From Sphingomonas sp. AX6 (GTDB taxonomy: Bacteria; Pseudomonadota; Alphaproteobacteria; Sphingomonadales; Sphingomonadaceae): DNA of 64,000 nt. Below the pieces are notes generated by a model. The model searched no databases, was not told where the DNA came from, and saw only the letters and a list, made by a program, of their open reading frames with translations. Made by a program: the position numbers and the translations under genes. Below, in pieces: positions 38,263 through 48,603 of this stretch. Every line of letters begins with the position of its first letter. Position 1 is the first letter of the stretch. The stretch spans positions 2,278,008 through 2,342,007 of the forward strand of contig NZ_LR733979.1 in the NCBI RefSeq assembly GCF_902506605.1, read 5' to 3'.

Positions 38263-39078
38263 ATGGTATCCCATTCCGGCCTCATCAGCGTCATGGAGCG
38301 CGCCGTCCGCAAGGCAGCGCCGCGCCTGCGCCGCGATTTCAACGAAGTCCAGCAGTTGCAGGTCAGCCGCAAGGGGCCTGCGGATTTCGTATCGATGGCC
38401 GACCGCCGCGCGGAAGACACGCTGATCGAGGAATTGCGCCGCGCACGTCCCGATTGGGGTTTCCTGGTCGAGGAACGTGGCGAGATTGAGGGCGATCCCG
38501 ACAAGCCGCGCTGGATCATCGATCCGCTCGACGGCACCAGCAACTTCCTCCACGGCATCCCGCACATCGCCATTTCGGTCGCGGTCGAAGACCCGCGGGG
38601 CGCGCAGGGCAAGCCCGAAATTACCCACGGCATGATCTATCAGCCGCTGACCGACGAGGGGTTCTGGGCCGAAAAGGGGCGTGGCGCGTGGTTGCAGGAC
38701 CAGCGGCTGCGCGTGTCGTCGCGCCGCGACCTGACCGAATCGCTGATCGCCACTGGCATACCCTATATGGGCCACGGCAATTTCGCGCAGTGGAGCCGGA
38801 TTTTCGGCGCGGTCGCGCCTGAGGTTGCGGGTATCCGCCGCTTCGGATCGGCGGCACTCGACCTCGCCTGGGTTGCGGCGGGCCGGTATGACGGTTTCTG
38901 GGAAGCCGATCTGAAACCCTGGGACGTTGCGGCCGGAATGCTGCTGGTGCGCGAAGCGGGCGGGTTCGTCACCGATTTCCGCGGGAGCGACCGGGCGATG
39001 GAGCGTAGCGAGTTTCTGGCCGCCAACGACCAGTTGCATTCGCGGCTGCACAAGCTTGTGGCGAACGCTTTGCGGTAA
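38263..39078 (+). CDS. suhB: Inositol monophosphatase family protein
   Basis: 271 aa Mg-dependent phosphatase. The motifs are present: FLVEERGEIEGD (Glu ligand), the central WIIDPLDGTSNFLHG (Asp-x-Leu-Asp-Gly-Thr) and the C-terminal WEADLKPWDVAAGMLL. Proteins called SuhB in this group hydrolyse inositol 1-phosphate and can also influence rRNA transcription. ATG at 38263 lies just after CAGGAG; the longer frame from 38167 only translates the repeat element. Confidence 0.93.
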   Translation: MVSHSGLISVMERAVRKAAPRLRRDFNEVQQLQVSRKGPADFVSMADRRAEDTLIEELRRARPDWGFLVEERGEIEGDPDKPRWIIDPLDGTSNFLHGIPHIAISVAVEDPRGAQGKPEITHGMIYQPLTDEGFWAEKGRGAWLQDQRLRVSSRRDLTESLIATGIPYMGHGNFAQWSRIFGAVAPEVAGIRRFGSAALDLAWVAAGRYDGFWEADLKPWDVAAGMLLVREAGGFVTDFRGSDRAMERSEFLAANDQLHSRLHKLVANALR

Positions 39079-39081
39079 TTT

Positions 39082-39190
39082 CGTCACCCCGGCCGAAGTG
39101 CAGGGGTCCACCGCGCGGCGCGGGAAGCGCGTCGATATCTTGCGATGGACGAGCGGCACGGTGGACCCCGGCACTTCGGCCGGGGTGACG
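39082..39190. repeat. Class C inverted-repeat element (full copy)
   Basis: Arms 39082-39113 and 39159-39190 pair over 32 nt with about one mismatch; the left arm begins CGTCACCCCGGCCGAAGTG. Spacer 45 nt. It lies between suhB and the nuo operon. One arm of the same type is found alone at 20055. Confidence 0.92.
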
Positions 39191-39312
39191 GTAGGAACTA
39201 GCCGCCACACACCACCTAATTGCGAGCGATTCTCAAGGGTTTCCGGCCTTGCCCCACCGGGGCGAGCGGCCTAGAAGCCCGGCATATTCACGAACCTTTG
39301 CGAGAAGCTGAG

Positions 39313-39687
39313 TTGGTCGATCTTTCGCAATATCTGCCGATCCTGATATTCCTCGGCATCGCGCTTGCGCTGTCGGTGGCGTTCGTCGTGCTGCCGATGA
39401 TCGTGTCGCGCTTCACCGGCGCGCATCAGCCGTTTCCGGAAAAGCTCAGCGAATATGAATGCGGCTTCCCCGCGTTCGAATCGTCGCGCAGCCAGTTCGA
39501 CGTGCGTTTCTATCTGGTCGCCATCCTGTTCATCATCTTCGATCTCGAAGCCGCTTTCCTGTTCCCCTGGGCCGTCACCGTGTTCGACCTGGGCTGGTCC
39601 GCATGGATCGCGATGATGGTGTTCCTGGGCATCCTGACCGTCGGTTTCATCTATGAATGGAAATCCGGCGCGCTGGATTGGGAATAA
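39313..39687 (+). CDS. nuoA: NADH-quinone oxidoreductase subunit A
   Basis: 124 aa, three TM helices; small membrane-arm subunit of complex I near the quinone site. [19 protein letters not shown] and [12 protein letters not shown] are the conserved core. The frame extends back to 39220, but translation most likely starts at TTG 39313 ([18 protein letters not shown]), which restores the family's usual length; the upstream ~31 codons overlap the region after the class C repeat. First gene of the 14-gene nuo operon. Confidence 0.92.
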   Translation: MVDLSQYLPILIFLGIALALSVAFVVLPMIVSRFTGAHQPFPEKLSEYECGFPAFESSRSQFDVRFYLVAILFIIFDLEAAFLFPWAVTVFDLGWSAWIAMMVFLGILTVGFIYEWKSGALDWE

Positions 39688-39690
39688 GAC

Positions 39691-40233
39691 ATGAACCAGC
39701 TTTCTCCAGCCGCTCCCGGCAGTGCGATCATCCAGCCCGACGCGTCGTTCTTCAACGACCTGAATGGTGAGCTGGACAATAAGGGCTTCCTGGTCACCTC
39801 GACCGAAGACCTGTTCCAGTGGGCGCGCACCGGCTCGCTGTGGTGGATGACGTTCGGCCTGGCGTGCTGCGCGGTCGAAATGATCCACGTCAACATGCCG
39901 CGCTACGATATGGAACGCTTCGGCGCCGCGCCGCGCGCATCTCCGCGCCAGTCGGACGTGATGATCGTCGCGGGTACGTTGTGCAACAAGATGGCCCCGG
40001 CACTGCGCCGCGTATACGACCAGATGTCGGAGCCGAAATACGTCATCTCTATGGGATCGTGCGCCAATGGCGGCGGCTATTACCATTATAGCTACAGCGT
40101 CGTGCGCGGATGCGACCGGATCGTGCCGATCGACATCTATGTGCCCGGCTGTCCGCCGACCGCCGAGGCTCTCCTGTACGGGGTGATGCAGTTGCAGCGG
40201 AAAATCCGCCGCATGGGAACGGTCGAGCGATGA
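39691..40233 (+). CDS. nuoB: NADH-quinone oxidoreductase subunit B
   Basis: 180 aa peripheral-arm subunit carrying the terminal [4Fe-4S] cluster N2. Ligand motifs: [23 protein letters not shown] and [12 protein letters not shown]. It follows nuoA by 3 bp and overlaps nuoC as ATGA. Confidence 0.97.
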   Translation: MNQLSPAAPGSAIIQPDASFFNDLNGELDNKGFLVTSTEDLFQWARTGSLWWMTFGLACCAVEMIHVNMPRYDMERFGAAPRASPRQSDVMIVAGTLCNKMAPALRRVYDQMSEPKYVISMGSCANGGGYYHYSYSVVRGCDRIVPIDIYVPGCPPTAEALLYGVMQLQRKIRRMGTVER

Positions 40234-41207
40234 GCGTGCGGACCGCAGCCCCCCGATATGCGGCCAATGACGGCGTGATCGACGCGGCGCGCGCTGCGCT
40301 GGGGTCGATGCTGGTCGACGCGCGCGACAAGGTTGGCGAAGTTGCGCTGTTCGTCGGTCGCGACGATGTGGTGCCCGCACTGACCGCGCTGCGCGATACG
40401 CCTGGCCTTGAATATCAGCAGCTCATGGAAATGGCGGGAGTCGATTACCCGGAACGCGCAGAGCGGTTCGAGGTCGTTTACTGCCTGCTCTCGCTGACGC
40501 GTAACCACCGCATCCGCGTGCATGTCTCTACCGACGAAGTGCAGGCCGTACCGTCGGTGACGGGCATCTGGCCGGTTGCGGGCTGGCTGGAGCGTGAGAT
40601 CTACGACATGTACGGGGTGCTGTTCGACGGCAACCCCGACCTGCGCCGCATCCTGACTGACTATGGTTTTCGCGGCCATCCGCAGCGCAAGGACTTCCCG
40701 CTCACCGGCTATGTCGAGCTGCGCTATTCGGAAGAGGCCAAGCGCGTGGTGTACGAGCCCGTGCAACTCGCGCAGGATTTCCGCACCTTCGATTTCATGA
40801 GCCCCTGGGAAGGCGCGGAATATATCCTTCCCGGCGACGAAAAGGCCGCGCCTACAGCCACTCCGGCACCTGCCGCGCCCGAAGCCAAGGGCGCGCCGAC
40901 GCCGCTAAAGGCCGACGAGATCGCCAAGGCGGATGCCGCGACCGACGCCAAGGCGGACGTCGACAAGCCGAAGACCACCGAAAGCACCGCGCAATCGGGT
41001 GCGGGCGAGAGCGATCCCGGCAATCAGCCCGAGGACAAGCCCAAAGCGCCGGCCAGGAAGAAGCCGGCGGCCAAAACCAGCAAAGGTGCGAGTGCCAAGG
41101 CTGCAAAGCCGGTATCCGACACTGCCGACGAACCCGCGCCGCCGGTGGATGCGAAGAAGGCGCCCGCAAAGCGCAAGGCCGCGCCGAAGAAGGGTGCTTC
41201 GGAATGA
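40230..41207 (+). CDS. nuoC: NADH-quinone oxidoreductase subunit C with long charged tail
   Basis: 325 aa. Residues ~1-210 are the normal 30-kDa subunit ([38 protein letters not shown]). Residues ~215-325 are a low-complexity Ala/Lys/Pro/Asp tail (for example [19 protein letters not shown]), predicted disordered and strongly basic at its end. The core should join complex I normally; the role of the tail is unknown. Start ATG 40230 overlaps the nuoB stop. A class E inverted repeat separates it from nuoD. Confidence 0.95.
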   Translation: MSVRTAAPRYAANDGVIDAARAALGSMLVDARDKVGEVALFVGRDDVVPALTALRDTPGLEYQQLMEMAGVDYPERAERFEVVYCLLSLTRNHRIRVHVSTDEVQAVPSVTGIWPVAGWLEREIYDMYGVLFDGNPDLRRILTDYGFRGHPQRKDFPLTGYVELRYSEEAKRVVYEPVQLAQDFRTFDFMSPWEGAEYILPGDEKAAPTATPAPAAPEAKGAPTPLKADEIAKADAATDAKADVDKPKTTESTAQSGAGESDPGNQPEDKPKAPARKKPAAKTSKGASAKAAKPVSDTADEPAPPVDAKKAPAKRKAAPKKGASE

Positions 41208-41215
41208 CCTTTTCC

Positions 41216-41301
41216 CCGTTCGCACTGAGCTTGTCGAAGTGCTGTAATTTTTTTCCGCCGTTCAAAGAAGGACAGGGCTTCGACAAGCTCAGCCCGAACG
41301 G
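41216..41301. repeat. Class E inverted-repeat element between nuoC and nuoD
   Basis: Left arm 41216-41243 and right arm 41274-41301 (core GAGCTTGTCGAAG / CTTCGACAAGCTC) pair with a few mismatches around a 30-nt spacer containing a run of eight T. It sits inside the nuo operon, 8 bp after the nuoC stop and 23 bp before the nuoD ATG. Confidence 0.88.
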
Positions 41302-41324
41302 TGGTGGTGTGAATGAGGCCCATC

Positions 41325-42560
41325 ATGGCTGACGTGATCGAAGAAATGCAGGGTCGTACCGACGCCGCCGATCCTAGCGTTGGCGATGTCGAGATCCAGA
41401 ACTACACGATCAATTTCGGACCGCAGCATCCGGCCGCGCATGGCGTGCTTCGTCTGGTGATGGAGCTGGACGGCGAGATCATCGACCGGATCGATCCGCA
41501 TGTCGGCCTGCTCCACCGCGGCACCGAAAAGCTGATCGAATACAAGACCTATCAGCAGGCCTTACCCTATTTCGATCGGCTCGATTATTGCTCGCCACTC
41601 TGCATGGAGCATAGCTTCGTGCTGGCGGTCGAAAAACTGCTCGACCTCGAAGTGCCGATCCGCGCGCAGTACCTGCGGGTGTTTTTCGCCGAGCTTACGC
41701 GCATTTCGAACCATATGCTCAATCTGGGCGCGCACATGATGGACGTCGGCGCGATGACGCCGAACCTGTGGGTGTTCGAAATCCGCGAGGATTGTCTCAA
41801 TTTCTTCGAGCGCGTGTCGGGCGCGCGGATGCATTCCAACTATTTCCGCGTCGGCGGCGTGCATCAGGATGCGCCGCTGAAGCTGCTTGCCGATATCGGC
41901 GACTGGCTCGATACGCGCCTACCCAAATTGTTCGGCGACGCGATGAGCCTGGTCATCGAGAACCGCATCTTCAAACAGCGCAACGTCGATATCGCCGTGG
42001 TCAGCCGCGACGACGCCATTGCCTGGGGATTTTCGGGTCCGATGATCCGCGCAGCGGGCATTCCGTGGGATCTGCGCAAGTCGCAGCCCTATGACGTGTA
42101 CGACCGCATGGATTTCGAAATTCCGGTCGGGACCAAGGGCGATTGCTACGACCGGTTCATGGTCCGGGTCGAGGAAGTCTATCAGTCGATCCGCATCATG
42201 AAGCAGTGCCTGGCCGAAATGCCCGAAGGTCCGATCGCCTCGCTCGACCGCAAGGTGGTGCCGCCGAGCCGCGGCGAGATGAAGCAGTCGATGGAAGCGC
42301 TGATCCATCACTTCAAACTCTATACCGAAGGCTATCACGTCCCCGCAGGCGACGTGTACGTCGCGACCGAAAGCCCCAAGGGCGAATTCGGCGTGTATCT
42401 GGTCGCCGACGGATCGAACAAACCCTATCGCTGCAAGATCCGCCCGACCGCGTTCAGCCATTTGCAGGCGATGGACTTCATGTCACGCGGCCACATGCTG
42501 GCGGACACGACCGCGATCCTTGGCGCGATGGATATCGTGTTTGGGGAGTGTGACCGGTGA
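41325..42560 (+). CDS. nuoD: NADH-quinone oxidoreductase subunit D
   Basis: 411 aa 49-kDa subunit related to [NiFe]-hydrogenase large subunits, forming the quinone pocket with NuoB. Conserved stretches include [16 protein letters not shown] (quinone His), [43 protein letters not shown] and the C-terminal FGECDR. Two in-frame ATGs exist (41313 and 41325); MADVIEEMQ at 41325 is preferred. It overlaps the following small ORF as GTGA. Confidence 0.96.
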   Translation: MADVIEEMQGRTDAADPSVGDVEIQNYTINFGPQHPAAHGVLRLVMELDGEIIDRIDPHVGLLHRGTEKLIEYKTYQQALPYFDRLDYCSPLCMEHSFVLAVEKLLDLEVPIRAQYLRVFFAELTRISNHMLNLGAHMMDVGAMTPNLWVFEIREDCLNFFERVSGARMHSNYFRVGGVHQDAPLKLLADIGDWLDTRLPKLFGDAMSLVIENRIFKQRNVDIAVVSRDDAIAWGFSGPMIRAAGIPWDLRKSQPYDVYDRMDFEIPVGTKGDCYDRFMVRVEEVYQSIRIMKQCLAEMPEGPIASLDRKVVPPSRGEMKQSMEALIHHFKLYTEGYHVPAGDVYVATESPKGEFGVYLVADGSNKPYRCKIRPTAFSHLQAMDFMSRGHMLADTTAILGAMDIVFGECDR

Positions 42561-42766
42561 CGCCCTTTACGCTTGTTGATAATCCCAAATGGTCACAATG
42601 GGTCGTTGTCCTAGTTGGCATTCCAGCGCTTGTGGTCAGCGTTTTGGGGCTGACTGAAACCATCAATCCCGTTGTTCTGTGGGTAGCCTTGCCGGTTTTT
42701 GTCGGCGTCGTGGGACTTCAGGCTCTCGCTGCGGTTGGGCATTACGAAGGTTACCGGAATGGCTGA
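42557..42766 (+). CDS. Small two-TM protein embedded between nuoD and nuoE
   Basis: 69 aa from GTG 42557, overlapping the nuoD stop. It has two TM helices (~residues 14-34 and 39-60: [37 protein letters not shown]). Its end overlaps the nuoE start by 8 nt, so it is coupled on both sides. GC content is clearly lower than in its neighbours. It is not a standard complex I subunit; whether it is an accessory subunit or an unrelated passenger cannot be read from sequence. Confidence 0.65.
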   Translation: MTPFTLVDNPKWSQWVVVLVGIPALVVSVLGLTETINPVVLWVALPVFVGVVGLQALAAVGHYEGYRNG

Positions 42767-43436
42767 CGCACCCATTATCCCCGACGAAGCCGAAGTCCGC
42801 GCGCGCTGGGGGGCGTTCGCATGGGACGACGCCAGCGCCGAAAAGGCGAAGGAAATCATCGCGCGCTATCCGCCGGGTCGCCAGCAATCGGCGACGCTGC
42901 CTTTGCTCGACCTCGCACAGCGTCAGGTGGGGGCGGAGACGAATACGCAGGGCTGGCTGCCGGTCCCGGTGATCGAATATGTCGCGCGTGAAATCGGCGT
43001 GCCCTACATGCGCGTGTATGAAGTCGCGACCTTCTACACGATGTACAATCTTGCCCCCGTCGGCCGCTATCATGTGCAGGTGTGCGGCACGACGCCGTGC
43101 ATGTTGCGCGGGTCGGACGACGTGCTGTCGGCGTGCAAGAACCACGGCCTGCAAAAGGGCAAGACCACGCCCGACGGCCTGTTCATGCTGACCGAGGTCG
43201 AGTGCATGGGCAATTGCGCCAACGCGCCGATGGTCCAGATCAACGACGATAATTTCGAGGATCTGGATTACGACAAGACCTCCGCGATCCTGACCGCGCT
43301 TGCCGCTGGCGAAGCGCCCAAGCCGGGTCCGCAGAACGACCGCCACACGTCGGAGCCGGAGGGCGGGCCGACGACCTTGCGTGAAATGGTGGATGCCAAT
43401 CACGATTATCGCGGTGCATGGGGGCAGAGGGCATGA
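42759..43436 (+). CDS. nuoE: NADH-quinone oxidoreductase subunit E
   Basis: 225 aa 24-kDa subunit with the [2Fe-2S] cluster N1a: ligands in VCGTTPCMLRGSD and EVECMGNCANAP. It starts at ATG 42759 ([18 protein letters not shown]). The C-terminal ~45 residues (KPGPQNDRHTSEPEGGPTTL) form the extension usual in Alphaproteobacteria. It overlaps the next small gene as ATGA. Confidence 0.96.
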   Translation: MADAPIIPDEAEVRARWGAFAWDDASAEKAKEIIARYPPGRQQSATLPLLDLAQRQVGAETNTQGWLPVPVIEYVAREIGVPYMRVYEVATFYTMYNLAPVGRYHVQVCGTTPCMLRGSDDVLSACKNHGLQKGKTTPDGLFMLTEVECMGNCANAPMVQINDDNFEDLDYDKTSAILTALAAGEAPKPGPQNDRHTSEPEGGPTTLREMVDANHDYRGAWGQRA

Positions 43437-43606
43437 AAGCGCTCGGCTCACTCCTCCTCGCCATCGCCATTGGCGTGATCGCGCTGTGGCTGCTGCTCGA
43501 ATTGTTCATCGGCGCATTGAAGCTGGTCGGCATCTTGATCGCGGTGGCGATCGCCGTTGGCGTCTATTTCATCGCTGAAAAAATGATCGGGAAGGGGCGG
43601 CAATGA
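43433..43606 (+). CDS. Small hydrophobic protein embedded between nuoE and nuoF
   Basis: 57 aa ([22 protein letters not shown]...). Most of it is two closely spaced or one long TM segment ending in a basic tail (EKMIGKGRQ). The ATG overlaps the nuoE stop and its stop overlaps the nuoF start, both as ATGA, so expression is locked to complex I. Unknown function; composition matches the surrounding genes, unlike the 42557 ORF. Confidence 0.7.
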   Translation: MKALGSLLLAIAIGVIALWLLLELFIGALKLVGILIAVAIAVGVYFIAEKMIGKGRQ

Positions 43607-44910
43607 CGCTCGCTGACAAGGACCGCATCTTCACCAATCTCTACGGGTTCCAGCCGTGGAATCTGGACGCGGCGCAAGCGCGCGGCGATTGGGACGATAC
43701 CAAATCTTTGCTCGATATCGGGCAGGACGCGATCATCGACCGCATCAAGGCGTCCGGCCTGCGCGGTCGCGGCGGCGCGGGCTTTCCGACAGGCATGAAG
43801 TGGAGCTTCATGCCCAAGGAGCCGCGGCCCGATCGCCCCAATTTCCTGGTCATCAACGCCGACGAATCCGAACCCGGCAGTTGCAAGGACCGTGAGATCA
43901 TCCGCCACGATCCTCACAAGCTGATCGAGGGCGCGCTGGTCGCGGGCTTCGCGATGCGCGCGCGCGCGGCCTATATCTACATTCGCGGCGAATATATCCG
44001 CGAAGCCGAGGTGCTGTTCGCGGCCATCGCCGAAGCGTACGCCAAGGGCCTGATCGGCAAGAATGCCTGTGGTTCGGGCTATGATTTCGACGTGTTCTGC
44101 CACCGCGGCGCGGGCGCGTACATCTGCGGCGAAGAAACCGCGATGCTCGAAAGCCTGGAAGGCAAGAAGGGCCAGCCGCGCCTGAAACCGCCTTTCCCGG
44201 CGGGTGCGGGCCTTTATGGCTGCCCGACGACGGTCAACAATGTCGAATCGATCGCGGTGGTGCCGACCATATTGCGCCGCTCGCCCGAATGGTTCGCCGG
44301 TATCGGTCGACCGAACAATGTCGGGACCAAGCTGTTCCAGATCAGCGGCCATGTCGAGCGCCCTTGCGTGGTCGAGGAAGCGATGAGCATCCCGTTCCGC
44401 GAGCTGATCGAGAAGCATTGCGGCGGCATCCGCGGCGGGTGGGACAACCTGCTCGCGGTGATCCCCGGCGGCTCGTCGGTGCCGCTCGTCCCCGCGGCGC
44501 AGATCATGGACGCGCCGATGGATTTCGACGGGCTGAAGGAGCTCGGATCGGGTCTGGGCACCGCAGCGATCATCGTCATGGACAAATCGACCGACATCGT
44601 CCGTGCGATCAGCCGTATTTCATACTTCTACAAGCATGAAAGCTGTGGCCAATGCACCCCGTGCCGCGAAGGCACCGGCTGGATGTGGCGGGTGATGGAA
44701 CGGCTGCGCACCGGCGATGCCGATGTCAGTGAGATCGACACGCTCTACGAAGTCACCAAGCAGGTCGAAGGCCACACCATTTGCGCGCTGGGCGACGCAG
44801 CAGCCTGGCCGATCCAGGGCCTGATCCGCCATTTCCGCCCCGAAATCGAACGGCGGATCACCGAGCGTAATGGCAGCGGCAATGCGCCGATGATGGAGGC
44901 AGCGGAATGA
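43603..44910 (+). CDS. nuoF: NADH-quinone oxidoreductase subunit F
   Basis: 435 aa 51-kDa NADH-oxidising subunit. FMN/NADH-binding [19 protein letters not shown] and [29 protein letters not shown], and the [4Fe-4S] N3 motif [12 protein letters not shown] are intact. ATGA overlaps on both sides. Confidence 0.97.
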   Translation: MTLADKDRIFTNLYGFQPWNLDAAQARGDWDDTKSLLDIGQDAIIDRIKASGLRGRGGAGFPTGMKWSFMPKEPRPDRPNFLVINADESEPGSCKDREIIRHDPHKLIEGALVAGFAMRARAAYIYIRGEYIREAEVLFAAIAEAYAKGLIGKNACGSGYDFDVFCHRGAGAYICGEETAMLESLEGKKGQPRLKPPFPAGAGLYGCPTTVNNVESIAVVPTILRRSPEWFAGIGRPNNVGTKLFQISGHVERPCVVEEAMSIPFRELIEKHCGGIRGGWDNLLAVIPGGSSVPLVPAAQIMDAPMDFDGLKELGSGLGTAAIIVMDKSTDIVRAISRISYFYKHESCGQCTPCREGTGWMWRVMERLRTGDADVSEIDTLYEVTKQVEGHTICALGDAAAWPIQGLIRHFRPEIERRITERNGSGNAPMMEAAE

Positions 44911-45515
44911 ACAAGTTTGTGATGATTGCAAGCGTGGCCGCAAGTGTGCTGGCCTTGTCGTCGAGCCCGGCGGTCGCGCAAAAGCGGAGCGATGCAGACC
45001 GCGTCATGCAGACCTATGCCCAGTGCGTGGTCAACGGTCGTCCGGCAGAAGCGCGGCGGATCCTGACGCTGAGCCCTGAAACGAAGGAGGCGGATGACGC
45101 CGTGCTGGCGATTTCGGATGGCCGTCAAGGGTGTCTGCGGACGAATGCGGGGAGCAAGCTCAGGATGCAGACTCCAGCGCTTCGCGCTGCCATCGCGCGC
45201 CAACTTTATCTGCGCGATGTCACCGTTCCGCCTGCTGAAACGACGGTGAACACCTCCGCCCCCTTTACCGGAAGCGGCAAGGCGCAGCTCGTGTCGCAGG
45301 ATGTGGCGCGGTGTGCCGCGACGCGCGATGCGGTTGCCGCCGACATGCTGATCCGCGCGGATGTGCGATCGGATGCGGAAAAGAGCGCGCTCCAGCGCCT
45401 GATGCCGGTCATTTCCAGCTGCACCCCCACCGGCGCGCGACTTGGCTTCAACCGTGACACATTGCGCGGGCATCTGGCCGAAGCGCTGCTCGCTGCTCGC
45501 GCGACTGGCGCATAG
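44907..45515 (+). CDS. Exported protein embedded between nuoF and nuoG
   Basis: 202 aa. Signal peptide [20 protein letters not shown] to AVAQ, mature protein helical with four Cys (YAQCVV, RQGCLR, VARCAA, SSCTPT). It starts as ATGA with nuoF and is followed 11 bp later by nuoG. It has no metal or cofactor motif of complex I. A periplasmic product in the middle of this operon is unexpected; it may be a passenger or an assembly/periplasmic-face factor. The family is not recognised. Confidence 0.72.
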   Translation: MNKFVMIASVAASVLALSSSPAVAQKRSDADRVMQTYAQCVVNGRPAEARRILTLSPETKEADDAVLAISDGRQGCLRTNAGSKLRMQTPALRAAIARQLYLRDVTVPPAETTVNTSAPFTGSGKAQLVSQDVARCAATRDAVAADMLIRADVRSDAEKSALQRLMPVISSCTPTGARLGFNRDTLRGHLAEALLAARATGA

Positions 45516-45526
45516 GATCGTCTGGA

Positions 45527-47527
45527 ATGCCCAAAGTCAAAGTCGACGGGATCGAACTGGAAGTCCCCCAAGGCGCCACGGTGCTGCAGGCGTGCGAGCT
45601 TGCGGGCAAGGAAATCCCACGTTTCTGTTATCACGAACGCCTGAGCATTGCGGGCAATTGTCGCATGTGCCTGGTCGAGGTGAAGCCGGGTCCGCCCAAG
45701 CCGCAGGCGTCGTGCGCGCTTCCGGCTGCCGACGGACAGGAGATCCGCACCGACAGCGCGATGGTGAAGGCCGCGCGCGAAGGCGTGATGGAGTTCCTGC
45801 TCATCAACCACCCGCTCGATTGCCCGATCTGCGATCAAGGCGGCGAATGCGACTTGCAGGATCAGTCGGTTGCGTACGGTCGCGGCCACTCGCGCTACAC
45901 CGAAAACAAGCGCGCGGTGACCGAGAAATATATGGGTCCGATCGTGAAAACGGTGATGACCCGCTGTATCCAGTGCACCCGCTGCGTGCGGTTTGCCGAG
46001 GAAGTCGCGGGCGTCGAGGAAATCGGCGCGATCGGTCGCGGCGAGAATATGCAGATCACGTCCTACCTCGAAAAGGCCGTGACCTCGGAGCTTTCGGGCA
46101 ATGTCGTCGATCTGTGCCCGGTCGGCGCGCTGACCTCGAAACCCTATGCGTTCGAGGCACGTCCGTGGGAGCTGAAGAAGACGCTCGCCATCGACGTGAT
46201 GGATGCCGTCGGCACCAACATCCGCCTCGACAGCCGGGGCCGCGCGGTATTGCGCGCGCTGCCGCGGATCAACGAGGACGTGAACGAGGAATGGGCGCAC
46301 GACAAGACGCGCCACGCGGTGGACGGCCTTAGCCACCGCCGCCTCGACAAGCCCTATGTGCGCCGCGACGGCAAGCTGATCCCGGCGACCTGGGACGAGG
46401 CGTTCGAGGCGATCGCCGCGGTCCAGGCCGGGTCGAGCGTTGCCGCGATCCATGGCGATCTGGTCGATTGCGAGACGCTGTTCGCCGCCAAGGCGCTGGT
46501 GACGGCGATGGGCTCGTCGCTGCTCGAAGGGCGGCAAACCGGCATGGATTATAATGCGACCTCGATGGCCGCGGTCAATTTCAACACCACGATTGCGGGG
46601 ACGGAGGATGCCGACGTCATCCTGATCGTCGGATCGAACCTCCGTCACGAAGCGCCTCTCGTCAACACGCGCATCCGCAAGGCGGTGAAGCGCGGGGCGA
46701 AGGTGTTTGCGGTGGGTCCGGAAACCGACCTGACCTTTCCGGTCGAATGGCTGGGCGACGACTTGTCGCTGCTGGGCAATCTGCCTGAGGCGGCGTCGAT
46801 GGCGTTCGACAAGGCTGAACGGCCGATGGTGATCGTCGGCGGTGCGGCGCTGAAGAATGGGCATGGCGGGGCGCTTGCGCTGGCGAAATCGCTCAATCTG
46901 GTCCGTGACGGTTGGAACGGCTTCAACGTCCTGCACATGGCGGCAAGCCGCATGGGCGGGCTGATGCTCGGTTACGCCCTAAAGGGTGGCATCGCCGATG
47001 TCGCCGCCGCAGCACCCAAGCTCGCGTTTTTCCTGGGGGCGGACGAAGTCGATTTCGCGAAGTTCGAGAACAGCTTCAAGGTGTTCATCGGCCATCACGG
47101 CGACAAGGGCGCGCACGCGGCCGACGTGATCCTGCCGGGCGCAAGCTATGCCGAGAAGCCCGGCACCTACGTCAACCTCGAAGGCCGCGTGCAGCGTGGC
47201 GACCGCGCGGTGTTCCCGCCCGGCGACGCGCGTGAGGATTGGACGATCCTGCGGGCATTGTCGGAAAAGCTGGGCCACAAACTGCCGTTCGACACCTTCG
47301 AACAGTTGCGTAGCGCGATGTTCGCCGAAGTGCCCGCGCTGGCGAGCGAAGGGTTGGTGCGCTTCGACTGGAATCCGCCCGCGCTCGCGAGCGACGCGTC
47401 GGGGTCGGTCGCCTATCCGATCGCTGATTTCTATCTCACCAACGCCATCTGCCGCGCATCGCCGACGATGCAGCGCTGCTCGGCAGAACTGGTCCACGGC
47501 CAGGATTATGCGGAGGCCGCGGAATGA
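45527..47527 (+). CDS. nuoG: NADH-quinone oxidoreductase subunit G
   Basis: 666 aa 75-kDa subunit. N-terminal ferredoxin-like [2Fe-2S] domain ([19 protein letters not shown]), His-Cys3 cluster ([19 protein letters not shown]) and the [4Fe-4S] ligands [13 protein letters not shown], closed by [13 protein letters not shown] molybdopterin-oxidoreductase-like C-terminal part without cofactor ligands follows, as in other alphaproteobacterial NuoG. It overlaps nuoH as ATGA. Confidence 0.96.
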   Translation: MPKVKVDGIELEVPQGATVLQACELAGKEIPRFCYHERLSIAGNCRMCLVEVKPGPPKPQASCALPAADGQEIRTDSAMVKAAREGVMEFLLINHPLDCPICDQGGECDLQDQSVAYGRGHSRYTENKRAVTEKYMGPIVKTVMTRCIQCTRCVRFAEEVAGVEEIGAIGRGENMQITSYLEKAVTSELSGNVVDLCPVGALTSKPYAFEARPWELKKTLAIDVMDAVGTNIRLDSRGRAVLRALPRINEDVNEEWAHDKTRHAVDGLSHRRLDKPYVRRDGKLIPATWDEAFEAIAAVQAGSSVAAIHGDLVDCETLFAAKALVTAMGSSLLEGRQTGMDYNATSMAAVNFNTTIAGTEDADVILIVGSNLRHEAPLVNTRIRKAVKRGAKVFAVGPETDLTFPVEWLGDDLSLLGNLPEAASMAFDKAERPMVIVGGAALKNGHGGALALAKSLNLVRDGWNGFNVLHMAASRMGGLMLGYALKGGIADVAAAAPKLAFFLGADEVDFAKFENSFKVFIGHHGDKGAHAADVILPGASYAEKPGTYVNLEGRVQRGDRAVFPPGDAREDWTILRALSEKLGHKLPFDTFEQLRSAMFAEVPALASEGLVRFDWNPPALASDASGSVAYPIADFYLTNAICRASPTMQRCSAELVHGQDYAEAAE

Positions 47528-48600
47528 CCGAAGCGTTCCAACGTCCACTGTGGACTCCGTTTGGCCCTTGGGATTTGGGGCTATCCTACGACGCAGCGTG
47601 GCTTCTTGCGACGGTCGCGGGCATTCTGCTGATCGCATTGCCGCTGATGCTGGCGGTGGCGATGATCATCTATGTCGATCGTAAGATCTGGGCATCGATG
47701 GCGCTGCGGCGCGGCCCCAATGTGGTCGGGCCGTTCGGCCTGCTCCAGTCGTTTGCGGACGGTTTGAAGGTTTTCCTTCAGGAAACGATCATCCCGACCA
47801 GCTCGAACAAGGGGCTGTTCCTGCTCGCGCCGATCATCACCTTCACGATCGCGCTGATCGCGTGGGCGGTGATCCCGTTCGATGCGGGTGTGGTGCTGGC
47901 GGACATCAATGTCGGTCTGCTCTACATCCTCGCGGCGTCGTCGCTGGGCGTGTATGGCGTCATCATGGCGGGTTGGGCGTCCAACTCGAAATACCCCTTT
48001 TACTCGGCGCTTCGTGCGGCGGCGCAGATGGTGTCCTACGAAGTCGCGATCGGCTTCGTCCTCATCTCGGTCGTGCTGTGGGCGGGGACGTTCAACCTGT
48101 CGGCGATCGTCGCGGCGCAGCAGGGGCATGTGCTGGGCTTCCTCAACGGCTTCGGCTTCAACCCGCTGATCTTCCCGATGGCGGTGGTGTTCCTGATCTG
48201 CGCGCTGGCGGAAACCGCGCGCGCGCCGTTCGATCTGACCGAAGCGGAAAGCGAATTGGTCGCAGGCTATCAGACCGAATATTCGTCGATGGCGTTCGCT
48301 TTGTTCTGGCTTGGCGAATATGCCAACGTGCTGCTGATGGCGACGCTGAACGCGCTGCTGTTCTGGGGCGGGTATCTGCCGCCGGTCGATTGGGCACCGC
48401 TTTATGCGATCCCCGGCATCCTGTGGCTGTTCCTCAAAATCTTCATCTTCTTCTTCATCTTCTCCTGGGTGAAGGCGACGGTGCCGCGCTTCCGTTATGA
48501 CCAGTTGATGCGGCTGGGCTGGAAGATTTTCCTGCCGCTATCGCTGATCTTCGTCGTCCTGATCTCAGGCTGGCTGATGTTCCAGAGAGTGGGTCTTTAA
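47524..48600 (+). CDS. nuoH: NADH-quinone oxidoreductase subunit H
   Basis: 358 aa, eight or nine TM helices; forms the entrance of the quinone cavity. [40 protein letters not shown] and the C-terminal [13 protein letters not shown] are standard. It ends 3 bp before nuoI. Confidence 0.97.
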   Translation: MTEAFQRPLWTPFGPWDLGLSYDAAWLLATVAGILLIALPLMLAVAMIIYVDRKIWASMALRRGPNVVGPFGLLQSFADGLKVFLQETIIPTSSNKGLFLLAPIITFTIALIAWAVIPFDAGVVLADINVGLLYILAASSLGVYGVIMAGWASNSKYPFYSALRAAAQMVSYEVAIGFVLISVVLWAGTFNLSAIVAAQQGHVLGFLNGFGFNPLIFPMAVVFLICALAETARAPFDLTEAESELVAGYQTEYSSMAFALFWLGEYANVLLMATLNALLFWGGYLPPVDWAPLYAIPGILWLFLKIFIFFFIFSWVKATVPRFRYDQLMRLGWKIFLPLSLIFVVLISGWLMFQRVGL

Positions 48601-48603
48601 GTC

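Noticed and set aside
39220..39312. N-terminal extension of NuoA
   Set aside because: About 31 residues with no membrane or conserved character, overlapping the intergenic DNA after the class C repeat; TTG 39313 gives the normal NuoA length.
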